Shown in pieces: positions 48,383-57,322 of a stretch of 64,000 nucleotides of DNA; positions within the stretch are counted from its first letter, which is position 1; each line of letters begins with the position of its first letter. Both the position numbers and the translations under genes were made by a program. Location: NCBI GenBank assembly GCA_026396835.1, contig JAPLWA010000004.1, positions 124,001 through 188,000 of the forward strand. The letters are read 5' to 3'. Under the pieces are notes generated by a model. The model did not search any database and was not told where the DNA came from. It worked only from the letters and a program-made list of their open reading frames with translations. Source of the stretch: Candidatus Falkowbacteria bacterium (lineage in GTDB: Bacteria > Patescibacteriota > Patescibacteriia > Patescibacteriales > Patescibacteriaceae).

Positions 48383-50053
48383 ATGGTAGTTAATATTGAT
48401 ATAAGCGGTTTTGAACAATTGCTTTATTTGCCTACCGGCACAATTTTGTGGCGACTGTTTTTTTGGTACTTCGGTTGGATGCCGGTGGCTTTTGTTACAC
48501 TCTGGGGAATTATTCAGCTTTGGCTAGAACATCGTGAAGGTTTGTGGTTTGCACAACAGAAATTTATTTTGTTAGCGATTGATATTCCGCGTAATAATGC
48601 TCAATCTTTGATGGCGGTTGAGAATATGTTTGTCTATTTCGCCGGTGCTCATGGAACCCTATCTTTAATTGAAACATGGTGGGAAGGAAAATTCCAACTC
48701 GGTTTTAGTTTTGAAATTGTTTCAATTGGAGGCTATATTCAATTTTTAGTTAGAGCGCCTGAAAAATTTCGTAATTTAGTCGAGACGGCTGTTTACTCTC
48801 AGTATCCTGACGCGGAAATTTATGAAGTCGAAGATTATACAACGGCTGCGCCTAATATTTATCCTGATGAAGAGTATGATATTTGGGGGTCTGAATTTGT
48901 TCAAGTAAAGGATCAGCTGTTGCCAATTAGAACCTACCCTGAATTTGAGCATCAATTTGGTGCACCTGAAACTACATATCGGGATACCATGGCTTCATTA
49001 ATGGATTTAATGAGCAGCCTGCAGCGTGGCGAGCAGCTTTGGTATCAAATAGTCTTAGTCCCGACTGATGAAGCTTGGAAGGATGCTAAAAAAGGTTTTA
49101 TCGGTAAGATTCTAGGCGAGAAAAAGGCTGCTAGTGGCGCTAATAACGCTGTTGATAAGATTGTAGATTGGATGGGTGATGCCAGTGAACAAGTTTATAG
49201 TATTTGGGGCGATATTGATGCAACTAAAAAGAAAGACGCTGACCCTCTTAAGATGATGAATCTTAAGCCGGCTGAAAAAGCTCAAATTGAAGCGGTTGAA
49301 GCAAAAGTTGCAAAACTTGGTTTTGAAGTTTGTATTCGCGTGATTTATTTTGCTCGTAAAGAAGTAAAGAATGTTCCTAAGGCTGTTAACGGTTTTGTAG
49401 GATATATCAAACAATTTAATACTGGTGGTTTAAATTCATTAAAACCAGATACAAAGATTACGATGACTTCGGCAAATTACTTTTTTACTAAACAAAGAGT
49501 AATTACTAAGAAAAATAATATTATGCGCGGCTATAAGAGCCGCAGTAAAATGCGTGGCCGCAAGCCGTGGATTTTGAACGTTGAGGAACTGGCGACTTTA
49601 TGGCATTTCCCAATCGACGCCGTGGTTAAGGCGCCTTTGGTGCAACGTGCCAGTGCTCGCCGTGTTGAGCCGCCAATGTCTTTGCCTTTTGGTTCAGATC
49701 TTAAAAAATCTTCAGTTAATCGTGAGCCAATTTTTGATCAAGATTTTGAAGTTGAAGATGATAATGCAGTAGCTGAAGAAGAAGATTTTAAACCTGAAAC
49801 TAAAAAAACTTCGACTAAGCCTGCTTTTATGGATGATGACGAAGCGCTTAATGAAGAAGCTATTGTTGAGCCAGAAGTTATTGAGCCTGAAATGCCGGCA
49901 GCCGATCCTGTAAATGAAAAGTCATCCTACACTGATGCTTCGAATGATAAACCGGCTTATACACCTCATGAAATTAGCGTTGCGCTTGAAACTCATGATG
50001 AGCCGAAAGCTCGTCGTGGCCAGCCACCGCCTAATTTGCCATTTGTCGACTAG
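48383..50053 (+). CDS. Conserved membrane protein paired with a VirD4-like ATPase
   Basis: 556 residues. One or two membrane segments near the N-terminus (about 20-45: LWRLFFWYFGWMPVAFVTLWG), then a large cytoplasmic domain (LLAIDIPRNNAQSLMAVENM, IVSIGGYIQFLVRAPEKFRN, DAEIYEVEDYT), and a Pro/Glu-rich disordered tail from about 440. This arrangement, directly before a type IV secretion ATPase gene, recurs in Patescibacteria and the middle domain is similar to parts of conjugation-type proteins; the function is unknown. It may be a membrane adaptor for DNA or protein transfer. Confidence 0.75.
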   Translation: MVVNIDISGFEQLLYLPTGTILWRLFFWYFGWMPVAFVTLWGIIQLWLEHREGLWFAQQKFILLAIDIPRNNAQSLMAVENMFVYFAGAHGTLSLIETWWEGKFQLGFSFEIVSIGGYIQFLVRAPEKFRNLVETAVYSQYPDAEIYEVEDYTTAAPNIYPDEEYDIWGSEFVQVKDQLLPIRTYPEFEHQFGAPETTYRDTMASLMDLMSSLQRGEQLWYQIVLVPTDEAWKDAKKGFIGKILGEKKAASGANNAVDKIVDWMGDASEQVYSIWGDIDATKKKDADPLKMMNLKPAEKAQIEAVEAKVAKLGFEVCIRVIYFARKEVKNVPKAVNGFVGYIKQFNTGGLNSLKPDTKITMTSANYFFTKQRVITKKNNIMRGYKSRSKMRGRKPWILNVEELATLWHFPIDAVVKAPLVQRASARRVEPPMSLPFGSDLKKSSVNREPIFDQDFEVEDDNAVAEEEDFKPETKKTSTKPAFMDDDEALNEEAIVEPEVIEPEMPAADPVNEKSSYTDASNDKPAYTPHEISVALETHDEPKARRGQPPPNLPFVD

Positions 50054-50059
50054 TTCTTT

Positions 50060-50100
50060 CTTGCCTCGCCGAAGTTAACTGTAAGTTAACGAAGGCGGGT
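50060..50100. repeat. Palindromic element between the two transfer-like genes
   Basis: CGCCGAAGTTAAC TGTAA GTTAACGAAGGCG, an imperfect palindrome of 31 bases, lying in the gap of 79 bases before the ATPase gene. Possibly of the same kind as other palindromic insertions in this window. Confidence 0.55.
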
Positions 50101-50132
50101 TTGATTCATTCTCGTTCATTCTAAAACAACCT

Positions 50133-51914
50133 ATGGATAACAAGCTAACACTTTTTGCGGAAACAACTTTCCGCAATCAATATAGAAAATTTGGTATTAA
50201 AGATGACGATCGCCGTCGTCATATGTATTTGATTGGAAAAACTGGTATGGGTAAGTCTACAATTTTAGAAAATATGATTGTAGAAGACATTAGAGAAGGC
50301 AAGGGCGTAGCAGTAGTTGACCCACACGGCGACTTGGCAGAAAAAATAATTCAATACATTCCGAACGAACGTATTAAAGACATAATTTATTTTAATCCTT
50401 GTGATACTAATTATCCGATCGCTTTTAACGTTGTCGAACAAGTTGAACCACATTTGCGTCACTTAGTGGCCTCTGGTTTGATTGGCGTGTTCGAAAAACT
50501 TTGGGCCGATTCTTGGGGACCAAGATTAGAATACATTTTAAGAAACTCTATTTTGGCTATTTTAGATTATCCAAACTCAACTTTGTTGGCCGTTACTAGA
50601 ATGCTATCTGATAAAACTTACCGCAAGAGAGTTATTGAGCAAATTCAAGATCCAGTGGTTAAAGCTTTTTGGGTTAAAGAATTTGCTGGTTATGCTGATA
50701 AATTTGCGTCTGAAGCAGTTTCTCCTATTCAAAACAAAGTCGGTCAGTTCTTATCCAGTTCATTGATTAGAAATATCGTTGGTCAAACAAAATCATCAAT
50801 TGATTTAAGAAAGATCATGGATGAAGGTAAAATTTTAATCATGAACTTAAGTAAGGGAAGAATTGGTGAAGATAACTCAGAATTACTGGGTGCTATGATG
50901 ATTACTAAGATTCAGTTAGCAGCCATGAGCCGAGTTGATATTAATGAAAGAGATCGTCGCGACTTTTATCTTTACGTCGACGAATTCCAAAACTTCGCGA
51001 CGGACAGCTTTGCTAACATTTTGTCAGAAGCTCGTAAATACCGCCTAAACCTAATCATGGGTCACCAGTATATTGAACAGCTTTCTGAAAAAGTTAAATT
51101 TGCCGTTTTCGGTAACGTTGGTACTTTAGTTGTTTTCCGTGTTGGCGCGACCGACGCCGAAGAATTAGTTAAAGAATTTACCCCAGTCTTTACTGAAGAA
51201 GATTTAGTTAACTTGCCAAAATATAATATTGTTTTGAAATTAATGATTGACGGTGTAGCGAGCGATCCTTTTTCAGCTCGTGGTTTAGCGCCTTTAACCG
51301 AAGAAGAAAGAACTGGTAATGAGCAAAAGGTGATTGATTTTACTAGACAAACATACGCTGGTGCGCGTGAAGAAGTTGAAAGTGTTATTATGCGCTGGCA
51401 TCAAGCCGACGAAGATCTTCCTAAGGTCAACCCTGCGCCGGCTCCAGCCGCCAAGATTACCGTTGCGCCAAGAATTGAAAATCTAAGCCAAAGCGTGGCG
51501 AACGCCGTGGCAAATATTCCACGTCAGGCTCCAGTCGCTCCGCCTGCGCCACGACCTAAAGCTGATCCTTCTATTTATACCAATGAAGCCACTTGCTCTC
51601 GTTGTGGCAAAGAAACAAAAGTTGCTTTTAAACCAGATGGAATAAGACCAGTCTATTGTAAGGATTGTTTAACTATTTTGCGTGAAGAAAAAGCACGCGA
51701 AACAGCGGAAAGAAAAAATTTGAAACAAGCTGAACTATCGACTTTAAAACAAGCGCCTGTCAGAAATACCGAAGCAGCACCAATGCTTTCTTTGCGTGAT
51801 ATTCCTCGTCGAGTTGAAGAAGCTCGACCAGCGCCAGTCGTTTCAACTCCGCCTGTAAATAATGATTATCCATCGGGCGGTACTATAAATCCAGGTCAAC
51901 GAGTGAATCTTTAA
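50133..51914 (+). CDS. VirD4/TraG-like ATPase with C-terminal zinc ribbon
   Basis: 593 residues. Walker A GKTGMGKST (35-43), VVDPHGDLAEKI (about 61-72), Walker B LYVDEFQNF (about 277-285), sensor-like MGHQYIEQL. This is the type IV secretion coupling-protein fold (related to TrwB and HerA), but with no N-terminal membrane segment; the preceding membrane protein may supply that. Residues about 430-480 are Pro/Ala-rich; a zinc ribbon CSRCGKETKVAFKPDG..PVYCKDC lies at 488-512, a module frequent in Patescibacteria. Likely moves DNA or protein across the membrane as a hexamer; no relaxase or other T4SS part is encoded here. Confidence 0.87.
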   Translation: MDNKLTLFAETTFRNQYRKFGIKDDDRRRHMYLIGKTGMGKSTILENMIVEDIREGKGVAVVDPHGDLAEKIIQYIPNERIKDIIYFNPCDTNYPIAFNVVEQVEPHLRHLVASGLIGVFEKLWADSWGPRLEYILRNSILAILDYPNSTLLAVTRMLSDKTYRKRVIEQIQDPVVKAFWVKEFAGYADKFASEAVSPIQNKVGQFLSSSLIRNIVGQTKSSIDLRKIMDEGKILIMNLSKGRIGEDNSELLGAMMITKIQLAAMSRVDINERDRRDFYLYVDEFQNFATDSFANILSEARKYRLNLIMGHQYIEQLSEKVKFAVFGNVGTLVVFRVGATDAEELVKEFTPVFTEEDLVNLPKYNIVLKLMIDGVASDPFSARGLAPLTEEERTGNEQKVIDFTRQTYAGAREEVESVIMRWHQADEDLPKVNPAPAPAAKITVAPRIENLSQSVANAVANIPRQAPVAPPAPRPKADPSIYTNEATCSRCGKETKVAFKPDGIRPVYCKDCLTILREEKARETAERKNLKQAELSTLKQAPVRNTEAAPMLSLRDIPRRVEEARPAPVVSTPPVNNDYPSGGTINPGQRVNL

Positions 51915-51923
51915 TTTATATTT

Positions 51924-52574
51924 ATGATGACTAATTCGGCTTATCCAGCAGATGTTTTTATTGGTAGTACTCTAAACTTTTTTGATTTGAATGTTAATGG
52001 CTACCCTGCGTCATTTATTTTTTGGAATATATTTTTAGCAATCTTAGCTATTTTAGCAGCTCAGTGGGCGGCTAAGCTTTTGTTGTCAAATAAGAAATGG
52101 TATATAAAATTAGGTTCATTTTTTGTTTGGCTTGCAATTTTCCCAAATGCGGCGTATCTTATGACCGATGCGAGGCATGTCATTGGTTATTGCCCTTGGT
52201 ACTCTTATGGCAAGGTTTGTGCTAATAATGCCTGGATGACACTGTTCTTTTTTGCTTTTGGTGCCATTGGCTGGCCAGCTTTTGTTTTGTCACTTAGGCC
52301 AATGAAAAAAGCTGTAACAAAATATTTTAGCAAGCTATACGGCTTTATCTTTATGGTCTTAATGTGTTTTTTGGCCGCGCTTGGTTTATTACTTGGATTA
52401 GTTAATAGGTTTAATTCTTGGAATATCATTAATGATCTACCAAAGATTTTAAAAACTGCGCTGACGTATTTTTATGAACCGGTTTTAATGTTTAACCTAT
52501 TTATGTCTTTTGTTCTTTTGCTTGGATTATATATTGTTGGTGAGAAAATATTTATTAAACCAAAATTAGAATAA
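51924..52574 (+). CDS. DUF1361-like multi-pass membrane protein
   Basis: 216 residues with about six membrane segments. The segment FFVWLAIFPNAAYLMTDARH (about 66-85) matches the conserved part of DUF1361 proteins, and WMTLFFFAFGAIGWPAFVLS follows. Function unknown. It starts nine bases after the ATPase gene and stops one base before the glycosyltransferase gene, suggesting an operon with the latter. Confidence 0.75.
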   Translation: MMTNSAYPADVFIGSTLNFFDLNVNGYPASFIFWNIFLAILAILAAQWAAKLLLSNKKWYIKLGSFFVWLAIFPNAAYLMTDARHVIGYCPWYSYGKVCANNAWMTLFFFAFGAIGWPAFVLSLRPMKKAVTKYFSKLYGFIFMVLMCFLAALGLLLGLVNRFNSWNIINDLPKILKTALTYFYEPVLMFNLFMSFVLLLGLYIVGEKIFIKPKLE

Positions 52575-52575
52575 G

Positions 52576-54144
52576 ATGGTTGATTATCTAAAAATTAGTA
52601 AAGCCACAGATTTAAGCGGCAAAGATCGCTTGCTTTATCGCGCTCTAGAAATTTTACCTGGCGCACTGTCTTGGGGTACGATTGTCGGTTTAATTTTATT
52701 GTCATCTCTAGCGCCAATCGGCACAGCAGTTTTTGTTATTTTATTTGATATTTATTGGCTCTTATTAGTCATGTTTTTAGCCACACATCTTTTAATCTCT
52801 TATCGCATGATGAAGAAGCGATTAAAAATTGATTGGGTAAAAAAATGCGAAGAACTAGGGGAGAGAACTATTGCGATTGATGAAGCTGGACAAACAGTTA
52901 ATTTAGCATGGCGTGATTTATGGCAAGTTGTAATTTTGCCAACTTATAATGAGGGCGTTGAAGTTATACGGTCTTGTTTTGATGGTATTGTTGCCGCTGG
53001 CTATCCACTAGATCGTTTCATTGTTGTCTTGGCTATTGAAGAACGCGCTGGCGAGGACGCAGTTAAACGAGCAGAAATTATAAAAGCCGAATACGCTAGT
53101 AAATTTGCTCGCTTTATAATTACAACTCATCCAGCTAATACTGAAGGCGAGTTAAAAGGTAAGGGTGCAAACCAATCTTTTGCTGCTAAAGAATTAAAAC
53201 GCTTAGTGATTGATCCAGAAAAAATTGATTACAATAAAATTTTAGTAAATATTTTTGATATTGATACTGTTGTTCATCAAGGTTATTTCCATTGTTTAAC
53301 TTATAGTTTTTTAACTGTTGAGCGACCATATCGTGCTAGCTATCAGCCAGTCCCGGTTTATCATAATAACATTTGGCAGGCGCCATTTTTTGCGCGTGTG
53401 GCTGCTTTTTCAAATACTTTCTGGCAAATGATGCAACAGATTAAACCAGAGAAATTAGCAACTTATTCTTCTCACTCCATGACTTGGCGCGCCTTAACTG
53501 ATATTGGTTTTTGGTCAACTAATATGGTAAGTGAAGACTCAAGAATTTTTTGGCATTGTTTCTGTTTTTATAAAGGTGATTATCGTGTTGAGCCATTATA
53601 CTTTCCAGTTTCAATGGACATTTGCATGGACTCTAATCATTGGACAACAGCTGGTAGTTTGTACAGACAGCAACGCCGCTGGGGTTGGGGAGCAGAAAAT
53701 ATTCCATATTTAATTTTTAATACCATTAAAGCTTGGCCGACCATAAAAAAGAAAGATCGTTTTGTAAATCACATCGCGGTTCAACTTTATGGTTTTCATT
53801 CTTGGGCAACTAACGCTTTAATTACTTCAGTTATCGGTTGGTTACCTTTGTTCTTAGGTGGTGATAAATTTAATTCAACTGTGTTGTCTAGTAATTTGCC
53901 TGGCGTCACAAAGTGGCTGATGACCTTAGCTATGGTTGGAATGGTAATTTCGGCATCAATTTCTATTATGATTTTGCCTAAAACTAAGAAATTAGGACCA
54001 TTAAAATATATTATTACCATTATCCAGTGGGCATTTTTACCGGTTGTTATTGTATTTTTTGGCGCCATTCCTGGGTTGGAGGCACAAACTCGTTTAATGT
54101 TTGGTAAGTATATGGGTTTTTGGGTAACGCCTAAGCATAGGTAA
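52576..54144 (+). CDS. Membrane glycosyltransferase, family 2 (cellulose-synthase-like)
   Basis: 522 residues. Two membrane segments (about 30-50 and 55-76), GT-A catalytic domain (VVILPTYNEGVEVIRSCFDG at about 115-134, KGKGANQSFAAKEL, NIFDIDTVVHQGYF with the DxD motif, SEDSRIFW as acceptor-base region, QQRRWGWGAENIPYL as the QxxRW motif), then about four membrane segments. It should polymerise or transfer a sugar across the membrane, perhaps for a surface glycan. The lineage-typical spacing is intact. Confidence 0.92.
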   Translation: MVDYLKISKATDLSGKDRLLYRALEILPGALSWGTIVGLILLSSLAPIGTAVFVILFDIYWLLLVMFLATHLLISYRMMKKRLKIDWVKKCEELGERTIAIDEAGQTVNLAWRDLWQVVILPTYNEGVEVIRSCFDGIVAAGYPLDRFIVVLAIEERAGEDAVKRAEIIKAEYASKFARFIITTHPANTEGELKGKGANQSFAAKELKRLVIDPEKIDYNKILVNIFDIDTVVHQGYFHCLTYSFLTVERPYRASYQPVPVYHNNIWQAPFFARVAAFSNTFWQMMQQIKPEKLATYSSHSMTWRALTDIGFWSTNMVSEDSRIFWHCFCFYKGDYRVEPLYFPVSMDICMDSNHWTTAGSLYRQQRRWGWGAENIPYLIFNTIKAWPTIKKKDRFVNHIAVQLYGFHSWATNALITSVIGWLPLFLGGDKFNSTVLSSNLPGVTKWLMTLAMVGMVISASISIMILPKTKKLGPLKYIITIIQWAFLPVVIVFFGAIPGLEAQTRLMFGKYMGFWVTPKHR

Positions 54145-54160
54145 AATTTTGAATTATTGC

Positions 54161-54166
54161 TATAAT
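54161..54166 (+). promoter_or_regulatory. Extended -10 promoter of the SurA-like gene
   Basis: TTGCTATAAT (TGnTATAAT) 28 bases before ATG 54195. Confidence 0.5.
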
Positions 54167-54194
54167 AAAAAAATTATTAAATTAATAAAAAATT

Positions 54195-54905
54195 ATGGAG
54201 AATGAAATAATCGAGCATAAGGAGGAACATGCTCAGGAAGAAGTAAAGACAGAAGAAGCTCACCACGAACACGTAGTTGATGAAGTAAAACCCGCAGCAA
54301 CAAATAAATTAGTTTGGTTAAAAAAAGTGCTTACACTTAAAAGAATTATTATTGCCGTGATTGTAATCGTTGTGCTTGGTCTAGGTTATTATTTTAAGAG
54401 TCTTGTTATTGCCGCAACTGTTAACGGAACTGTTATTAGTCGTTTAGAGCTTGTTCAAAATTTAGAAAAAGCATCTGGCAAGGCTGCTCTAGACGCAATG
54501 ATTAGTGAACGACTTATTAATCAAGAAGCTGCCAATAGGAAAGTTTCAGTTACCGCAGAAGATATTAAAGCCGAATTTGATAAAATTGAAGCTCAACTAA
54601 AAGATCAGGGCACAACTTTAGATGCTGCTTTAGTTGAAAATAAAATCACTAGAGAAGATCTTACAAAGAGGATTACTACTCAAAAACAGTTAGAAAAAAT
54701 GTTATCCGACAAAGTTAGCGTTAGCGACGCCGATGTTGAAAAATATATAAAAGACAGTGGAACTACTATACAGAAAGGCCAAGAAGCAACCGCTAAGGCT
54801 AGTATTAAGGAAAATTTGCGTAACACAAAGCTTGGAGAAGAGTCCAAGAAGTTGGTTGATGAATTAACTGTTAAGGCTAAAATTAATTATTTTGTTAAAT
54901 ATTAA
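54195..54905 (+). CDS. SurA N-domain-like membrane-anchored chaperone
   Basis: 236 residues: acidic, His-rich cytoplasmic start (HKEEHAQEEVKTEEAHHEHV), membrane segment about 52-72, then a SurA/PrsA-like helical chaperone domain (VNGTVISRLELVQNLEKASG, MISERLINQEAANRKVSVTA, DIKAEFDKIEAQL). The peptidyl-prolyl isomerase domain usual in SurA is absent; the end ELTVKAKINYFVKY matches the last chaperone strand. It likely helps fold exported proteins. Confidence 0.87.
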   Translation: MENEIIEHKEEHAQEEVKTEEAHHEHVVDEVKPAATNKLVWLKKVLTLKRIIIAVIVIVVLGLGYYFKSLVIAATVNGTVISRLELVQNLEKASGKAALDAMISERLINQEAANRKVSVTAEDIKAEFDKIEAQLKDQGTTLDAALVENKITREDLTKRITTQKQLEKMLSDKVSVSDADVEKYIKDSGTTIQKGQEATAKASIKENLRNTKLGEESKKLVDELTVKAKINYFVKY

Positions 54906-54930
54906 TCTTAGTAAATCTAAATAGCCTAAA

Positions 54931-55617
54931 ATGATTGTTACAATTCTTTTAATCATAATATTGATTGGCTCGGCTATTTTACATGAATATGCTCACGGGT
55001 GGATGGCGCATAGACTCGGCGACGATACAGCTTTAAGAGAGGGGAGATTAACTCTTAATCCATTGAAACATCTTGATCCAGTCGGTTCGGTTATTTTCCC
55101 TTTGTTTTTAGTTATAATTAAGGCGCCGTTCTTCTTAGCTTGGGCCAAACCAGTACCCTACAATCCTTATAATTTACGAGATCAAAAATATGGTGAGTTG
55201 AAAGTCGCTGCCGCTGGACCTATTACAAACTTTAGTTTAGCTATTGTTTTTGGTTTAATTGCTCGATTCTTAACTTTACCAGTGGCAGATAAAACTCAGT
55301 TAGCAGTGAGTTTATTATCAGGTGCTAATGATAGTGCTTTAGCTCTTACTTCTGGCTCCCTTGTTGCTAGTTTAACTTTAGTTGCATTGCTCGCTTGTTT
55401 AATCAACTTGGTTTTAGGCATATTTAATTTAGTGCCGATTCCTCCGCTTGATGGATCAAAAGTTTTAATGGCTTTCTTGCCCAGCAGAGCAAAGATGTTT
55501 ATTTATCAGATAGAGCGATATAGTATTGTCATCTTGTTACTATTTATTATGTCTGGTTTTTTTGGATTCATTTTTAACGCCGCGGTTTGGTTATTTGCTT
55601 TGTTGACTGGTCTGTAA
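54931..55617 (+). CDS. Site-2 protease family protein (M50)
   Basis: 228 residues, about six membrane segments. Zinc site HEYAHGW (His18, Glu19, His22) in the first segment; AGPITNFSLAI (about 95-105), and the third ligand region NLVPIPPLDGSKVL (about 165-178). This is the short, PDZ-less class of intramembrane metalloproteases, which cut membrane proteins such as anti-sigma factors. It could act on the DUF5667 partner of the ECF sigma factor, but nothing links them. Confidence 0.93.
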   Translation: MIVTILLIIILIGSAILHEYAHGWMAHRLGDDTALREGRLTLNPLKHLDPVGSVIFPLFLVIIKAPFFLAWAKPVPYNPYNLRDQKYGELKVAAAGPITNFSLAIVFGLIARFLTLPVADKTQLAVSLLSGANDSALALTSGSLVASLTLVALLACLINLVLGIFNLVPIPPLDGSKVLMAFLPSRAKMFIYQIERYSIVILLLFIMSGFFGFIFNAAVWLFALLTGL

Positions 55618-55635
55618 AAATATATATTGTGTATG

Positions 55636-55664
55636 AAAAAAGGGAGCATAATGTTCCCTTTTTA
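55636..55664. terminator. Bidirectional terminator
   Basis: AAAAAGGGA / TCCCTTTTT with loop GCATAATGT; shared by the protease gene and the convergent gene. Confidence 0.82.
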
Positions 55665-55669
55665 TTGTG

Positions 55670-56329
55670 CTAAAGAAGATTTTCTTTTAGCTTCAAAATA
55701 CGTTTTTTGTTGATTAAATCATCCCTCTGTTTTTGAAGAAGCTCTGTGTTTTTATTATAATTTTTGTAATATTTGTCCTCGATTGTTTCGATTTGATTTT
55801 CCGCCTCCTGGATTTGATTTTCAGCTTCTTCGATTTGTTTCTGCGGAATGATTAGCTCTTCGTTTAGTGCTTTTTCGTTGTCTTCATCTATGGTATTTAA
55901 TTGAGAGTCAATTATATCTAGCTCAGTGTTTATATTTTCCAAATTAATGTTGCCGCTAATCTGTTCTAAAGATTTTACGTTCTCTGCTAAATATTCCCTA
56001 AATTTTTTCCTAAATAAAACACGGTAGATGCACTTTTTTGAGATTGCCTTCTCGATAGCAGTGGTCTCTAGTTGAAGACCCATCGTTATTCTCGTGATAA
56101 AAAAGACAAATATTGCCATGAAAGTGCCTAAATCCACCCCGCAAGTTCCTAGTTTATTAGTCTCCAGGATTGAGGGCGTGAAATATATTCTAAGTATCAC
56201 TACTATAGAGGCAATAAATATTGTCCTTATGAAAAACACCATAGTGTCTTCTAATTTCATAGCTTTTATTGACAAGTTGATAATTTTTGTCTCTAGCTTG
56301 TCTAACGTTTTATCGATTGATTCTTCCAA
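55670..56329 (-). CDS. Hypothetical membrane protein with long coiled coil
   Basis: 219 residues. Start TTG chosen for the GGAG site five bases upstream. Two membrane segments (about 28-46 and 65-83), then a long charged helix (EEAENQIQEAENQIETIEDK, about 125-215) that repeats the heptad QIxEAEN. Cytoplasmic coiled coil predicted. No family recognised. Its leader contains a perfect 15-bp hairpin. Confidence 0.6.
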   Translation of the reverse strand: MEESIDKTLDKLETKIINLSIKAMKLEDTMVFFIRTIFIASIVVILRIYFTPSILETNKLGTCGVDLGTFMAIFVFFITRITMGLQLETTAIEKAISKKCIYRVLFRKKFREYLAENVKSLEQISGNINLENINTELDIIDSQLNTIDEDNEKALNEELIIPQKQIEEAENQIQEAENQIETIEDKYYKNYNKNTELLQKQRDDLINKKRILKLKENLL

Positions 56330-56354
56330 TTTTTCTCCTTCTGAGTTTTTAATT

Positions 56355-56463
56355 ATTAAATAATTTATTTAACTCCTGAATATATTCGGAAGCTTAATAA
56401 ATTATTTAATGTTTTTAAAAGTTCGTAATTTCATATTTAATCAGATTATTGACATGTTGTCAA
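56355..56463 (-). promoter_or_regulatory. Promoter and 15-bp hairpin leader of the gene at 55670
   Basis: On the minus strand TTGACA (56458-56463), 17-bp spacer, TTAAAT (56435-56440). The leader has a perfect 15-bp inverted repeat ATTAAATAATTTATT (56355-56369) with its complement at 56396-56410; the 26-base loop carries AGGAG when read on the minus strand. Confidence 0.6.
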
Positions 56464-56496
56464 TATCGTTATATTTATTTTAATATTAGCTAATTT

Positions 56497-56527
56497 AAAA
56501 GGGAGATCATTGAATATCTCCCTTTTT
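56497..56527. terminator. Terminator of the minus-strand small gene
   Basis: AAAGGGAGAT / ATCTCCCTTT with loop CATTGAAT and T-run; ends the gene at 56541. Confidence 0.82.
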
Positions 56528-56540
56528 CGCTATAATATCG

Positions 56541-56723
56541 TTAATGCGTCAGAGCCAAGAAACCGTACGGCCAGAAGTGTATAAAAACTGCAAATAAGTC
56601 TATAATTACTCCGCCGATTATGAAAAATGGGAGACACATAACAACCCCTAAACCAGCCCATTCTTTGCGACCAAAGATGAGCAATATAACTATCCAAAGA
56701 GCAACTACAAAAATGGTATACAT
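56541..56723 (-). CDS. Small two-helix membrane protein
   Basis: 60 residues from ATG 56723 (MYTIFVVALWIVILLIFG); GGAG lies nine bases upstream, within what would be a GTG-started extension of five residues (to 56738). Two hydrophobic helices (about 2-17 and 26-50) joined by GRKEWAG. No family recognised. Confidence 0.6.
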   Translation of the reverse strand: MYTIFVVALWIVILLIFGRKEWAGLGVVMCLPFFIIGGVIIDLFAVFIHFWPYGFLALTH

Positions 56724-56806
56724 TATTCTTTTCTCCACTTTATTTTGAAATATTTTCTATACTTTTTCATATTTTTAAGTTTTTGTCAATAACTAGCAAA
56801 AATCCC

Positions 56807-56865
56807 TTGACGTCTTATTGATCTTTTGTTATTCTTATTTTTGTCCCCATTTAGGGGTTTTTATT
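56807..56865 (+). promoter_or_regulatory. Promoter and leader hairpin of the rpsL operon
   Basis: -35 TTGACG (56807-56812), 17-bp spacer, -10 TATTCT (56830-56835). The leader has CCCC ATTTA GGGG followed by TTTTTATT (56845-56863), a terminator-like hairpin 20 bases before the ATG of rpsL. Confidence 0.7.
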
Positions 56866-56882
56866 GTACGAGAGTTTACATT

Positions 56883-57311
56883 ATGCCTACAATCAATCAG
56901 TTATTAAAAAAGGGCCGTCAACGAATTGTTACTAAAAGCAAGTCGCCAGCTCTTAAGTTAACTTTAGACACTCTTCATCGTAAAAAGAAGATCCGTATTC
57001 AAGGTTCTCCTTTTAAGCGCGGCGTCTGTCTTAAGGTAACCACAACAACACCTAAGAAACCAAACTCAGCTTTGCGTAAGATCGCTCGTGTCCGCTTATC
57101 TAATGGTATGGAAGTAACAGCTTATATTCCAGGTATCGGTCATAACCTACAAGAACACTCTATCGTTTTAATTAAAGGTGGTCGTACAAAAGACTTACCA
57201 GGTGTACGTTATAAGATTATCCGCGGCGTTTACGACGCTCAGGGAGTTGAAGCACGTCGCCAAAGCCGTTCGCTTTATGGTAATAAACGACCTAAAGCCA
57301 CTAAGAGTTAA
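56883..57311 (+). CDS. rpsL: Ribosomal protein S12
   Basis: 142 residues from ATG 56883 ([15 protein letters not shown]), the universal start; an upstream in-frame start at 56826 lies in the promoter. Contains the decoding-centre segments [20 protein letters not shown] and [17 protein letters not shown]. It differs from the common form by [13 protein letters not shown] rather than shorter loops. First gene of the str-type operon. Confidence 0.97.
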   Translation: MPTINQLLKKGRQRIVTKSKSPALKLTLDTLHRKKKIRIQGSPFKRGVCLKVTTTTPKKPNSALRKIARVRLSNGMEVTAYIPGIGHNLQEHSIVLIKGGRTKDLPGVRYKIIRGVYDAQGVEARRQSRSLYGNKRPKATKS

Positions 57312-57322
57312 TTTTATAAAAT

